Positions 1 to 9,157 of a DNA stretch of 64,000 bases are shown one piece after another. Both the position numbers and the translations under genes were made by a program. Position 1 is the first letter of the stretch; the number at the start of each line of letters is the position of its first letter. Source of the DNA: Sporolactobacillus pectinivorans (lineage in GTDB: Bacteria > Bacillota > Bacilli > Bacillales > Sporolactobacillaceae); the NCBI RefSeq assembly GCF_002802965.1, contig NZ_NXGA01000001.1, forward strand, positions 3,294,955 through 3,358,954, given 5' to 3'. The notes under the pieces are model-generated. The model saw only the letters and a list, made by a program, of their open reading frames with translations. It was not told the origin of the DNA and did not search any database.

Positions 1-1259
1 TCATCCGGAAGCGGTCCGTTAAAACTGGCCGGTTCATTCATATCATTCCAGATACCCGCCACCCCTGTATCTGTCATGATTTTCTGATTAGCCGCCCACC
101 ACTTTCTGACCTCACCATTTGGAAAATCCGGATAAAGCGAGTCGCCCGGCCAGACGCGATTTACATAGGGAACGCCGTCTTTTTCGGTCGCAAAATAGCG
201 GTTTTTGAGACCCTGATCATAAATCGGATAACCTCTGTCTTTTTTCACGCCGGGATCAATGATTGTGACCACTTTGTATCCTTGATCCTTCAGTTCTTTT
301 AAAGTTTTTTTCGGATCCGGAAACTTCTTCTTATCCCAGGTAAAAACCCGATAACCATCCATATAGTCAATGTCCAGATAAAGCACATCGCAGGGGATAT
401 CCTTCTCCCTGAAGGCAGCGGCAATTTCGTGCAGCCTTTCCTCAGGCGTGTAAGACCATCTGCACTGCTGATAGCCAAGTGTCCATAATTGCGGCAGCGG
501 TGTGGTCCCGGTCAGATACGTATAACCATTTACCACCTCTTTGACCGCCGGACCATAAATAAAATAATAATTGAGATTTCCGTCAACAGCGCCGAAAGAA
601 TAATAGTTACTGTTCTCTTTACCAAGATCGAAGACGGATTCAAATGTATTATCAAAGAACAAACCGAAAGCCTGTTTCTTTTTCAGAGTAATAAAAAAGG
701 GAATCGATTTATACATCGCTTCGAAGCTCTCAACGTGCGGATCGGGGTTATCTGTATTCCACATTTTATAATGATAGCCCTTTTTGTTCAGATGTCCGGT
801 TTTGTCCCCCAGGCCATAAAAGAACAGCTCTTCGTCCATCTTTTTTAAAACCCGGACTTTCAGCCTGTTTTTTTCCAATTCCAGTTTGTGCCCTTCTTCG
901 GCGGCTACATCCAGACCTTCGCCGGATCCTCTCCGTACAAATGGCTCGGCACTGCCTCTGTAATCCGCGCAAAGCAGATTTCCCGCTGCATCATAAATAT
1001 CAACGAAGAACTCATCGGAAACAGCGATCTTCAGCTTTTCAGTTTTTACCACAATTTTCCCGTCCACACGGTCAACAGAAACAGCTCCCGGGTCAACTCT
1101 TAAATTTTCAACTGCCTTTGAAACGCGGCGTTCAGAAGCAATTGAGGCAAAAAAGTTAATGATTGAAGGTGTGACTATTTCAATGCTGGCATTTCTCCGC
1201 TCAAATTCAATAATAATTTTGTTCGCCTGCCGGTTATAACCTCTGATCTCACCAAACAT
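1..1259 (-). CDS. GH31 alpha-glucosidase family protein (C-terminus beyond the left edge)
   Basis: Glycoside hydrolase family 31, a retaining enzyme acting on alpha-glucosides. About 419 codons are visible; the C-terminal part lies outside the window. The N-terminal beta-sandwich (about residues 1-230) leads into the barrel, where LDIDYMDGYRVFTWD is the family substrate-pocket motif and WNDMNEP near the left edge carries the nucleophile Asp. No signal peptide, so it is probably cytosolic. The ATG at 1259 is preceded by AAAGGTGG at good spacing; an in-frame ATG at 1280 with a weaker GGAG is the alternative. A strong hairpin (1301-1338) lies in its leader. The exact sugar specificity cannot be read from the fragment. 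Confidence 0.9.
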   Translation of the reverse strand, partial: MFGEIRGYNRQANKIIIEFERRNASIEIVTPSIINFFASIASERRVSKAVENLRVDPGAVSVDRVDGKIVVKTEKLKIAVSDEFFVDIYDAAGNLLCADYRGSAEPFVRRGSGEGLDVAAEEGHKLELEKNRLKVRVLKKMDEELFFYGLGDKTGHLNKKGYHYKMWNTDNPDPHVESFEAMYKSIPFFITLKKKQAFGLFFDNTFESVFDLGKENSNYYSFGAVDGNLNYYFIYGPAVKEVVNGYTYLTGTTPLPQLWTLGYQQCRWSYTPEERLHEIAAAFREKDIPCDVLYLDIDYMDGYRVFTWDKKKFPDPKKTLKELKDQGYKVVTIIDPGVKKDRGYPIYDQGLKNRYFATEKDGVPYVNRVWPGDSLYPDFPNGEVRKWWAANQKIMTDTGVAGIWNDMNEPASFNGPLPD

Positions 1260-1300
1260 TAGACTTACCACCTTTTTCATAACGTTCTCCGCACGGGTAA

Positions 1301-1338
1301 TTGCTGCGCAGATAAGCGAAAGCTCATCTGCGCAGCAA
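1301..1338. repeat. Perfect 13-bp inverted repeat with inner stem in the GH31 leader
   Basis: TTGCTGCGCAGAT (1301-1313) and its exact complement (1326-1338) enclose an inner AGC-GAAA-GCT stem-loop. There is no T-run on either side, so it is not an ordinary intrinsic terminator. It lies 42 bp upstream of the GH31 start and would form a hairpin in that mRNA leader, or act as a DNA operator. Confidence 0.6.
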
Positions 1339-1520
1339 CCGGTCTGAAAATATACAGCGTTTTCATTATTGATCAAAACCAACTTATCACAAGCTGAATA
1401 AAATAACAACAGTTTAAAAACAGTCAGTAAGCGGCTAAAACTAATGCCCCTTCTCTGGCATATTCAACCGCAGGCATTATTCTGTTCCCAATATTCAGGA
1501 GAAAGATTTCCTATAATTAC

Positions 1521-1553
1521 AGAAAAAAAGCAGCCATTCAGCTGCTTTATAAT
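1521..1553 (-). terminator. Intrinsic terminator of the FTR1 gene
   Basis: On the minus strand AAGCAGC pairs with GCTGCTT around a 6-nt loop, followed by a run of T residues. It lies about 30-60 bp after the FTR1 stop codon. Confidence 0.75.
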
Positions 1554-1583
1554 TGCCACATTATTGGTATTGGCACTCATTTT

Positions 1584-2414
1584 TCACTGCTGCGCCATTT
1601 CTTTTCTTGACTGAAGTTTATCTCCCTTAATGAATAAAAGCAAAACAATCAGCAAATACCCACACCAGATCGCGCTCTGGAGATAAGTCGGATGATCTGA
1701 GTAGCCGAACAATGCATGCAGTATACTACCAAGAACACCCTGCTGGCTCAGAACACTGCTCAAATCATACATGTACCCGGTTTCCGGAAGTACACCCACA
1801 TCTGTCAGTTCGTGAACAGCATTTCCCAGCAACCCGGCCGCTACGACAATCAGCAGGCAGCCCATAATCCGGAAGAAGTAGGACAAATTGATGCGGTACG
1901 TTCCTTTGTAGATGCCATAACCGATCAGCACTGAAAGGCCAAGCCCTGCTGCAGCTCCAGACATGACCGAATAACCATTTGCTTTCTGATCACTAAGTAT
2001 GGCGAGAATGAACATGGCTAGCTCAGCACCCTCACGGATCACTGTAATAAACGTCAGAAACACAAGCTGGAACATGCTGCCTTTTTGCAGCACATCAGTA
2101 ATTTTCTCTCTAATGCTCCCATTCAGGTTTCTGCTGTTTTTCTTCATCCAGAACGTCATGTACGTCAGAATCGTGACCGCTAAAATGAAAATGACTGTCT
2201 CAAAATAAGCCTGATAGGCCCAGCCGCCAGTTCCGTTGACATGATAGATGATTGCTGCAAATCCCGAGGAAACAAGTGCAGCCAGGACAACTCCGGCCCA
2301 AATATATAGATATTTTTTCTTTTCTTGGATCTTATTTAAGTAGGCAAAAATGATGCCAACAATCAAAGAAATTTCCAATCCTTCCCTTAAAGCAACGAGA
2401 AAACCGGCATACAT
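1584..2414 (-). CDS. FTR1 family high-affinity iron permease (EfeU-like)
   Basis: Membrane permease of the OFeT/FTR1 family that imports iron. Two REGxE motifs typical of the family are visible: REGLE near the N-terminus and REGAE near residue 107; their glutamates bind iron. About seven membrane segments, ending in a charged cytoplasmic tail. The upstream ATG at 2423 directly abuts its GAAAGG Shine-Dalgarno, so the second in-frame ATG (2414, product MYAGFLVALREG...) is better spaced and chosen here. A perfect Fur box precedes the gene. The usual partners EfeO and EfeB are absent from both sides, so this is an orphan permease. Terminator at 1521-1553. Confidence 0.9.
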   Translation of the reverse strand: MYAGFLVALREGLEISLIVGIIFAYLNKIQEKKKYLYIWAGVVLAALVSSGFAAIIYHVNGTGGWAYQAYFETVIFILAVTILTYMTFWMKKNSRNLNGSIREKITDVLQKGSMFQLVFLTFITVIREGAELAMFILAILSDQKANGYSVMSGAAAGLGLSVLIGYGIYKGTYRINLSYFFRIMGCLLIVVAAGLLGNAVHELTDVGVLPETGYMYDLSSVLSQQGVLGSILHALFGYSDHPTYLQSAIWCGYLLIVLLLFIKGDKLQSRKEMAQQ

Positions 2415-2441
2415 GATTTTCATCCTTTCGTTATATAGAAA

Positions 2442-2456
2442 TGATAATCATTATCA
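2442..2456. promoter_or_regulatory. Fur box upstream of the FTR1 permease
   Basis: TGATAATCATTATCA matches the Bacillus 7-1-7 Fur consensus (TGATAATnATTATCA) exactly. It sits 19-42 bp upstream of the start codons, so iron-dependent repression by Fur is expected. Confidence 0.85.
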
Positions 2457-2543
2457 GTTATATTATCATGTTATATAGACGGGCGCAATACTTAACGCGC
2501 CATCAAGATCATTGCCGGACCATCCGCGTGCTTTCTTGGAAAT

Positions 2544-2737
2544 GATAAAGAAAACTTACCGATTGGCAAGCCTTTAGGCGATGCCAGAGGCCTAGTTACA
2601 CTTACACTTTAATCCTTGAAATTTTTATACTTTCTTAAAGTGTAAAGAAAACTTGCCAAAGCTAAGCCTCTGGCGCGGGCTGAGCCTTAGTTGCGCTTAT
2701 ACTATAATTCGCTAAAATTTTATACTTTCTTTTATAG
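2544..2737. repeat. Two-copy diverged tandem repeat, period 97 bp
   Basis: Two copies begin with AAAGAAAACTT at 2547 and 2644 and each ends with TTTTTATACTTTCTT or a close variant. Shared internal blocks include AAGCCT, CCTAGTT/CCTTAGTT and a CACTTA/CGCTTA box. Each unit ends in a possible hairpin: ACACTTTAA (2604) pairs with TTAAAGTGT (2635). No coding frame is evident. Confidence 0.55.
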
Positions 2738-2750
2738 CTTTCTTTTATAG

Positions 2751-2779
2751 TACAAAAAATCGGAAGAAACTCCCGATTT
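2751..2779 (-). terminator. Intrinsic terminator after spoVR
   Basis: On the minus strand AAATCGG pairs with CCGATTT around a 9-nt loop and is followed by TTTTTT. It lies about 100 bp downstream of the spoVR stop. Confidence 0.7.
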
Positions 2780-2877
2780 CTCTCCATTAATCCTCTTTTT
2801 CTAGTGCTCACAGCTTATGTTATTTCCGGCATCAAGCCGCTCTTAGCCGTCACGTCTAAAAGCATCATTAAAACTTG

Positions 2878-4293
2878 TTATTCTTCCAATCTTTTGCGCC
2901 GGACTTCGCCATTCTCGCAGCTGAACAATGTCGGGTGTTCATCAATGATTGTCTGTAGATGAACCGGTCGGCCCCAAAGCTGGACCAGATAGGTCAGCAC
3001 GCCTTCCATATCACGGACATCCAGTTCAATGCCTTCATACCTGTGCTTGAGGAGCAGTTCTCCATTGCCCCGGTAGTCTCCATCCTCCACAACAATATAT
3101 GGAAAACCTCCGTTGACCCGCATCGAGACAAGCTGATCCCGCACGTTTTTCCAGTCCTTATCTGTAATCGTATAATTTTCCCCTTTTTTCTCAAACAGAA
3201 AAAGATCTTCGTGCTGAACCAGATCTTTGCTCAGATAATTTCGGATAAATGACTGGTCGGATTCAAGTTCACGGACTTCAAACATTTTTTCACGGCCTGA
3301 TCCTTCCTTTATGCCCATTTTAATCATCTCTTCGCTCGGATGATTATACTTTTCTTCAATGTCTTCATAAATTTTGAGACCGAGGTAATACGGATTAATG
3401 TTCTGATGCGAAGGCTGAACCACCTGGGCATTTAGTTTTGCAAATTCGACAGCCTCACCAGATGTCAGATCCAGTTCACGCATAATCCTGGCATGCCAGA
3501 ATGAAGCCCATCCTTCATTCATTATTTTTGTTTCAAGTTGCGGCCAAAAATAAAGCATCTCTTCCCTGAGCATGGTTAATATATCACGCTGCCAGTTTTC
3601 CAGTTTCCTACTGTATTCTTCGATAAAAAACAACAAGTCCTTCTCCGGCCTTTTAGGAAATTTCTCTTTAATTTCCTCCTGCCGGGTCTCGGCTTTTTCA
3701 TCAAGATTCAGGAGATCCTGATAGGCAGATAATGGCCGCTTTTTCTTTTTTACCGGTTTTCCCGGCTTATTATCAAGCCAGTCACCCTTCCGTATAATGC
3801 GCGGATCCACATGTTCCTGAATGGCCAGAACGGCATCGATAAACTTCTCTACTTTTTTTCTTCCATGCTGCTCTTCATACTGGTGAATCCGTTCGGCTGT
3901 CGCACTCATGCTTTCAACCATATCCCGGCGTGTGTTGACGAATCGGACATTATTTTTGAAAAAATCGCAATGAGCCAGCACGTGGGCTACAATCATTTTA
4001 TTCTGAATTAAGCTATTCGTATTCAGCAGGAATGCATAACAGGGATCCGAATTAATAACAAGCTCATAGATTTTACTCAAGCCCAGATCATACTGCATCT
4101 TCATTTTGTAAAACTGTTTGCCGAAACTCCAGTGGGAGAAGCGGGTCGGCATTCCGTAAGCTCCGAAAGTATAAATGATTTCTGCCGGACAGATTTCATA
4201 GCGCATGGGGTAAAAGTCAAGGCCGAAACCTTCTGCTATTTCGGTAATTTCATCAATTGATCTTTCCAGTGCTTTGAGCTCCTCGTTTTTCAT
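2878..4293 (-). CDS. spoVR: SpoVR family protein
   Basis: 471 aa, the normal length of SpoVR/YcgB proteins. Conserved stretches such as [34 protein letters not shown] and [11 protein letters not shown] (with conserved histidines and a glutamate) identify the family. In B. subtilis SpoVR acts during spore cortex formation; the biochemical activity is unknown. In many bacteria it is functionally grouped with PrkA and YhbH, both of which are also in this window (21.6-23.5 kb and 18.6-19.8 kb) but not adjacent here. The ATG at 4293 has GGAAAGGAT about 11 bp upstream. It is transcribed alone, with its own terminator. Confidence 0.93.
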   Translation of the reverse strand: MKNEELKALERSIDEITEIAEGFGLDFYPMRYEICPAEIIYTFGAYGMPTRFSHWSFGKQFYKMKMQYDLGLSKIYELVINSDPCYAFLLNTNSLIQNKMIVAHVLAHCDFFKNNVRFVNTRRDMVESMSATAERIHQYEEQHGRKKVEKFIDAVLAIQEHVDPRIIRKGDWLDNKPGKPVKKKKRPLSAYQDLLNLDEKAETRQEEIKEKFPKRPEKDLLFFIEEYSRKLENWQRDILTMLREEMLYFWPQLETKIMNEGWASFWHARIMRELDLTSGEAVEFAKLNAQVVQPSHQNINPYYLGLKIYEDIEEKYNHPSEEMIKMGIKEGSGREKMFEVRELESDQSFIRNYLSKDLVQHEDLFLFEKKGENYTITDKDWKNVRDQLVSMRVNGGFPYIVVEDGDYRGNGELLLKHRYEGIELDVRDMEGVLTYLVQLWGRPVHLQTIIDEHPTLFSCENGEVRRKRLEE

Positions 4294-4401
4294 TAGCGCC
4301 CAGCATCCTTTCCAAACCGATTTCTTCTCAGCAGCTGTTTTCTTTTTATCTTATGAAGCTGCCCTGCATATTAAAACCGTCAGTGGCATACGGCATGTGT
4401 T

Positions 4402-4444
4402 AAAGAAAAAGCTTGAGTAACCTTAAATAATAAGATCACTCAAG
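4402..4444 (-). terminator. Terminator of the MoxR-DUF58-transglutaminase operon
   Basis: On the minus strand CTTGAGT pairs with ACTCAAG, with a longer imperfect stem inside, followed by CTTTTTCTTT. It lies about 30 bp after the stop of the last gene. Confidence 0.7.
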
Positions 4445-4474
4445 CCTCCATCTCTATATTAAATGTTTATCCCG

Positions 4475-6769
4475 TTATTTCTTTCTTCCATCAGCCAGCT
4501 TTATAACGAGGTGTCCGATCAGATTGCCTATTTTAATTTTTTCATTTTCTGAAAGGGTAAATTGATCCGAGTAGGCAAGCCGCTCATAGTATCCGGTCAG
4601 TTCTGACAGATCATTTCCGAGAAACTGATGATCCACTATTTCAGAAAATTCACGCAGTGTCTGTGTTTTCCTGCGGTGCAAGCCGTTTAGCCCTAAAAGA
4701 CGGAACAAATTGGCGTAGGCATTCATGAACGATTTTTTATCTTTTACAACCATTTTGGCCTGCTTTTTTGCATAAAGTGCAGTCAGCCATCTGATCCGTG
4801 TCAGAAATACCAGAATGGCAGCCATTGCAAGCACAATACAGACAATCATGGGAAAAAATTTCCAGCCCGGTTTTTCCGGGCCATTCCTATGCGACATCCT
4901 TCTCACGTCACCGGTCTTTGTTTTGACCTGCTGCTGGTTCGCCCTTGTTGCGTTATTACTCTGGGGGGGCTTTGCCTGTGACTGCTGTTGACGCTGCTGA
5001 TTCTGTCCCCCACCGGTGGATGCGTTTTGTCCCGCATTTTTGTTTGTACTGATCGATGCAGCCTTTCCGTTTCCCTGCGCCGCACTTGCAAACTGGCCTG
5101 GATCCGTAAAGGTCGGTGTCGGGTCGAAGCTTACCCATCCGCTGCCCGGAAAATAAACTTCGACCCATGAATGCGCGTCAGCGTTTCTGATTTCATAAAC
5201 GGACCGTAACACTCTTTTACCGCCTACTCTGTCCTCGGACTCTCCCATATAAGTACCACTTGAAAATCCCTTCACCCAGCGGGCGGGAATGCCTTCAGAC
5301 CTCAGTAGGACAACCATGGACGTTGAAAAGTTATCGCAGTAGCCGACATGAGAATCAAACAGGAACTGATCCACATAGTCCTGATTCTTGGCGGGACGCG
5401 GCACTCGGTTGGTCGAATAGCTAAATCTGGAAGACTTCAAATATCTGACCACCGCCATCACCTGGTCATATCTATTGCCTTGACCTGCCATGATATGACC
5501 AGCAAGTGTGCGCACACGATTTGGAAGCTCTTTCGGCAGCTGCAGATCCAGATTGCGGATTTGAATCGGGTCATTTCCCGATGTGACCTTCCGCAGAGCC
5601 GAAACCTGGAAAGTCGGTTCAAAATAGCTGATTTGCTCGGATTTTGCCGGCTGCTCTTTCTTTGTCAGCACTTGTCCGGCTTCCTGATTCAGACTCAGCT
5701 TCCCCCCCGGGACGCTTATCGCCGTCAGTTGCCCCACATAAGGTAAAATCGGAGGACTCGCCTTGAAAAAAGAAACTGACGCTGTTTCCTCTGTTACTTT
5801 TGTGCTGCCTTCATACAAGGTAAGAGCACTTTCGCTTGAAGGTTGTGTCAGTGGAATAGTGTTGGTGCCGCCGGATGCCCAGCCTTTTCCAGTATAAGTA
5901 TCTTTTGAAGCAACGCGCCAATAGCTTGATCCGCCACTCACATGTGCGGTGAACAAGACCGTTGCGTCCATTCCTATAGAGCCGCCAAGATTCGAGTCAT
6001 CCGAATCATAGCCAATCCGCTGGCCGGCGGAAAAAAATGAACCGCCCGCATTAAAACCTTGTAATCCCTTGTTTTGCAGAAATGCAATCGGGCTGGGCCA
6101 CTGCGGCCCGGGCTTAGGGCCGGAGAAACCTAGAAACAATAACAGGGCGGCAAGGACAACGATAGAAGTCCAATATCCGAAAGATTGTCCTCTTTGATTT
6201 GTCGGCGTGTTGCCCCGCATCTCAATAAATCTCTGGATACCCAGTATCAGCAATCCTGTCAAAATCACGATGACAATCGATGGCCCTGTTTTATAAAATG
6301 TAAATGTGTCAACAAGGCTAAGACTGGCGACTGCAAGGAAAAAAAGCAGATAAAAGCGGCCTGTTTTCAGCCAGTGCCACAGCGTAAAACAAATCAGCCA
6401 TAGCAGCACAAAAAAAAGAAAGGCACTGAATAAATCAGATAGTTTCCCGAGATCCCCCCGCCAAACCAGCAGCGCGTTTCTATAAATCTCACCTGTCGCA
6501 GAGAGAATCCAGCTGCGGCTGAATATCGGCTCATTTCTGTAAAAATAAAAATGAATACCGTTGCTGATCAGCATGACACCCGCCAGCGCGTTGAGCCATC
6601 CGGGCACACGAAAATAAAACAGCAGCATGGGAACTATAATGAACAAAAGAAGCAGCAGGTGATTATTTAGAATGGTCAGCACAAGCACAGGTTTGACGCA
6701 TTCCCATAACATAAAAACAGCCAGACAGAAGATGGCTGCACGGAGCCATTTATTTGAAATACTCTGCAT
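4475..6769 (-). CDS. Transglutaminase-like domain membrane protein (DUF3488/DUF4129, YebA type)
   Basis: 764 aa. The N-terminal third (about residues 10-210) holds six or so hydrophobic membrane segments. An extracytoplasmic region follows with a transglutaminase/protease-like core, whose putative triad is Cys in GYCDNFST (about 478), His in DAHSWVEVY (about 532) and Asp in SFDPTP (about 549). Then come a Gln/Asn/Ser-rich linker (about 585-635), one more membrane helix and a cytoplasmic DUF4129 tail. The start lies one base after the DUF58 stop, so the two are translationally coupled. It is the third member of a MoxR-DUF58-transglutaminase operon, equivalent to B. subtilis yeaC-yeaD-yebA; its substrate is unknown. 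Confidence 0.88.
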   Translation of the reverse strand: MQSISNKWLRAAIFCLAVFMLWECVKPVLVLTILNNHLLLLLFIIVPMLLFYFRVPGWLNALAGVMLISNGIHFYFYRNEPIFSRSWILSATGEIYRNALLVWRGDLGKLSDLFSAFLFFVLLWLICFTLWHWLKTGRFYLLFFLAVASLSLVDTFTFYKTGPSIVIVILTGLLILGIQRFIEMRGNTPTNQRGQSFGYWTSIVVLAALLLFLGFSGPKPGPQWPSPIAFLQNKGLQGFNAGGSFFSAGQRIGYDSDDSNLGGSIGMDATVLFTAHVSGGSSYWRVASKDTYTGKGWASGGTNTIPLTQPSSESALTLYEGSTKVTEETASVSFFKASPPILPYVGQLTAISVPGGKLSLNQEAGQVLTKKEQPAKSEQISYFEPTFQVSALRKVTSGNDPIQIRNLDLQLPKELPNRVRTLAGHIMAGQGNRYDQVMAVVRYLKSSRFSYSTNRVPRPAKNQDYVDQFLFDSHVGYCDNFSTSMVVLLRSEGIPARWVKGFSSGTYMGESEDRVGGKRVLRSVYEIRNADAHSWVEVYFPGSGWVSFDPTPTFTDPGQFASAAQGNGKAASISTNKNAGQNASTGGGQNQQRQQQSQAKPPQSNNATRANQQQVKTKTGDVRRMSHRNGPEKPGWKFFPMIVCIVLAMAAILVFLTRIRWLTALYAKKQAKMVVKDKKSFMNAYANLFRLLGLNGLHRRKTQTLREFSEIVDHQFLGNDLSELTGYYERLAYSDQFTLSENEKIKIGNLIGHLVIKLADGRKK

Positions 6770-6770
6770 A

Positions 6771-7955
6771 TTAGTTCCCCGCCTTCAGAATCTGCCTGAA
6801 GTCGTCACCGGCAACAAGATAAAGTGAAAAGAAAGGCGAAAGGTAATGAGCCATGCCCTCTTTTTCCGGATCATCAGTCACATAGAAAAGGGTTTGAACC
6901 TGACGGGAGGAGCGTGCGCCCGTGGTCAGCTGTTCAAAAATTTTGGAATCGGTACTTACGGCAAAAGCCGTTGTTTTCTTACGGATTGAGATTGGGAAAT
7001 CACTGCTTTTCAATGCATCCTCTTTTGTCAGTTCAGCGAGAATCCGATAAGCTTCCGTCAGTTCTTTTAAATTTTTTCGGTGAAGAATCAATGCTTTTTT
7101 CGTACGGCTGCAAGTCAGCTGAACTGTATAATCTTTTTGAAGGAGGGTTTTGACAAGGGATGCCGTATAAGAAATGCTCCGCTCAAAGATGTTCTGTGAA
7201 CAAGCTTCATCTGAAATATAAACAACGGAAGCCCGAGGCTCTCCTTCAGGTTCGTATTGTTTTGTCACTAATTGATTGATTTTAGCTGTCGATTTCCAGT
7301 CAAGCCAAGACAGCCTGTCGCTCGGCTGATAAGCTCGGACACCGTTGAATTGAGAAAGATCGGCGTCATTTGCCGAAAAGCGGAAAGTATTATTGCCTGC
7401 CTGACCCTCTGAAAGATTGATGGGCTGCATTTTGGGATAGACGAGAATGTCACTGCTGCACGGCAAATTAACTGTTTTCCGGTAAAAGCCAAATGGATCT
7501 TCTATTTTTAATTTGATGGAAGAGAGAGCATATTTCCCCCGCTTCATGTCTGCAATAGAACAGGAAAAAGAGGCTTTTCGCCCCAGCCAGACAGATAGGC
7601 CGGAAGATGAAGCATGGAATACAGCACCTTCTCCATACTCTGTATCTTCACGGGCTGTGACTAGGAAAAAAGGAATGAGTAATCTTTTTTTTAAAATAAG
7701 CTGTGTCCGCAGCGTATCCCCTGCAAATATTTGCCCATTTTCAACTACCCTCGATGCTTCGATCCATCGAAGCGGATAGACTGCCAAAAAGATTATGTAG
7801 AGCATCACAGGAAGAAACGCATAAAAGATAAACCAACTGACAAAGCCGCCCTGGACCATCGCAAAATAAAACATCAACCCAAAGACCGCTATTACAATCC
7901 CTAGCCTGAGTATGCTGCGTCGTTGATAGCGAAACAATGAAGAAATGTGACTCAT
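6771..7955 (-). CDS. DUF58 domain protein (YeaD type)
   Basis: 394 aa. Two hydrophobic helices at the N-terminus (about residues 15-60) anchor the protein. The DUF58 core contains GVRAYQPSDRLSWLDWKSTA (about 205-224), the family signature. The C-terminal half resembles a von Willebrand A-like fold without a clear MIDAS motif. DUF58 proteins are regularly encoded next to MoxR ATPases and are thought to work with them in assembling or maturing cell-envelope complexes. It overlaps the MoxR stop by 4 bp and abuts the transglutaminase gene, so the three form one transcript. Confidence 0.87.
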   Translation of the reverse strand: MSHISSLFRYQRRSILRLGIVIAVFGLMFYFAMVQGGFVSWFIFYAFLPVMLYIIFLAVYPLRWIEASRVVENGQIFAGDTLRTQLILKKRLLIPFFLVTAREDTEYGEGAVFHASSSGLSVWLGRKASFSCSIADMKRGKYALSSIKLKIEDPFGFYRKTVNLPCSSDILVYPKMQPINLSEGQAGNNTFRFSANDADLSQFNGVRAYQPSDRLSWLDWKSTAKINQLVTKQYEPEGEPRASVVYISDEACSQNIFERSISYTASLVKTLLQKDYTVQLTCSRTKKALILHRKNLKELTEAYRILAELTKEDALKSSDFPISIRKKTTAFAVSTDSKIFEQLTTGARSSRQVQTLFYVTDDPEKEGMAHYLSPFFSLYLVAGDDFRQILKAGN

Positions 7956-8917
7956 TTGATCATTTCACTCGAAAGGATGGGGACATCAATCTGTTCAATG
8001 AGCTCCCGGATCACCGATTGTGCAGTAAATTCCGAATTAGCCGTACTTTGTCTCATTACGATTCGATGTGCGAGCACAAATGGCGCAACGGCTTTAACAT
8101 CATCGGGGGTGACGTAATCCCGTTGATCAATGAAAGCATAGGCACGCGAGGCTTTCAATAAATCAAGCGCCCCCCTCGGGCTCACACCTAGATAGATCAT
8201 TGGCTGCTTCCTTGTCGCAACGACAATATCGAGCAAATAATTTTTTACACTGTCTGATGCATAAACGTGTGCCACCAGTTGACGAAGCTCAAGTATATCG
8301 GAAGTAGTCAGTACAGGTTTGACACCAGCCAGTTGATTTTCACCCGACATCCTGTCCAGAATCGCAAGCTCATTTTCCCTGCTGGGATAGCCCATCGACA
8401 ATTTCAACAGGAATCGGTCCAGCTGTGCCTCCGGGAGCGAATAAGTCCCCTCGTACTCGATCGGATTCTGAGTCGCCATGACGAAAAATAATTCAGGCAG
8501 AGACCGCGTCACCCCATCCACTGTAACCCGCCGCTCTGCCATACCCTCGAGCAGTGCAGACTGTGTTTTCGGCGAAGTCCGGTTAATCTCATCGGCAAGT
8601 ATCACATTACCCATCAGCGGGCCCGGCCTGAATTCAAATTCTCCGCTTTTCTGATTGAAAATGGACAGTCCCGTAATATCCGAAGGAAGTAGATCCGGTG
8701 TAAATTGAATGCGTTTAAAATCAGCGCCTATTGATTGAGCGATTGCGCGGACAAGTACCGTCTTCCCCACTCCCGGGACATCTTCTATGAGTACATGCCC
8801 GCCGGCGAGCAGCGCGACGGTGATCAGCCGGATAATCTTTCTTTTCCCGACAATGACTGTTTCTACATTATTGATCATGTCTTCAATCAACTGATTCGCA
8901 GCAAGACTTTGTTTCAT
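7952..8917 (-). CDS. MoxR family AAA+ ATPase (YeaC type)
   Basis: 321 aa. Walker A PGVGKTVL (about residues 45-55), Walker B VILADEINR (about 106-114), sensor 1 MATQNP, and the typical MoxR segments FRPGPLMGNV and EGTYSLPEAQLDRF. MoxR ATPases act as chaperone-like assembly factors together with DUF58/VWA partners, and such a partner is encoded immediately downstream with a 4-bp overlap. The ATG at 8917 has GTGAGGA about 7 bp upstream. It is the first gene of the operon; the promoter should lie in 8918-9080. Confidence 0.93.
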   Translation of the reverse strand: MKQSLAANQLIEDMINNVETVIVGKRKIIRLITVALLAGGHVLIEDVPGVGKTVLVRAIAQSIGADFKRIQFTPDLLPSDITGLSIFNQKSGEFEFRPGPLMGNVILADEINRTSPKTQSALLEGMAERRVTVDGVTRSLPELFFVMATQNPIEYEGTYSLPEAQLDRFLLKLSMGYPSRENELAILDRMSGENQLAGVKPVLTTSDILELRQLVAHVYASDSVKNYLLDIVVATRKQPMIYLGVSPRGALDLLKASRAYAFIDQRDYVTPDDVKAVAPFVLAHRIVMRQSTANSEFTAQSVIRELIEQIDVPILSSEMIK

Positions 8918-9082
8918 AGCGCTTCCTCACTTCTTAATAATATCTGACTATTAAATCTTTAATTTCTAATTTCATTGTACAAAAATGATATTTTTAATGC
9001 CAATAAACTGGTTTTACTATTTTTTCATTAATTCCAAAGTTTCACAAAGCTGATAAAAATTTGAAACTCAGAATATACCAAA

Positions 9083-9120
9083 GAAAAAAGAACCACACGA
9101 TCATATTATTCGCATGATTC
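9083..9120 (-). terminator. Intrinsic terminator of the HemAT gene
   Basis: On the minus strand GAATCATGCG pairs with CGTGTGGTTC (three G-U pairs) around an 11-nt loop and is followed by TTTTTTC. It lies 38-75 bp after the stop. Confidence 0.7.
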
Positions 9121-9157
9121 CGCTATTTTCAGTCTATTATGTTTTGATAGTCGGCCG

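Larger units (their letters stand above)
1260..1583. other. Intergenic region, GH31 / FTR1
   Basis: Holds the GH31 leader with the 1301-1338 hairpin and, at the other end, the terminator of the iron permease gene. I see no coding sequence between them. Confidence 0.6.
2424..2877. other. Intergenic region, FTR1 / spoVR
   Basis: Contains the Fur box, the 97-bp tandem repeat and the spoVR terminator. No gene was found. Confidence 0.6.
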
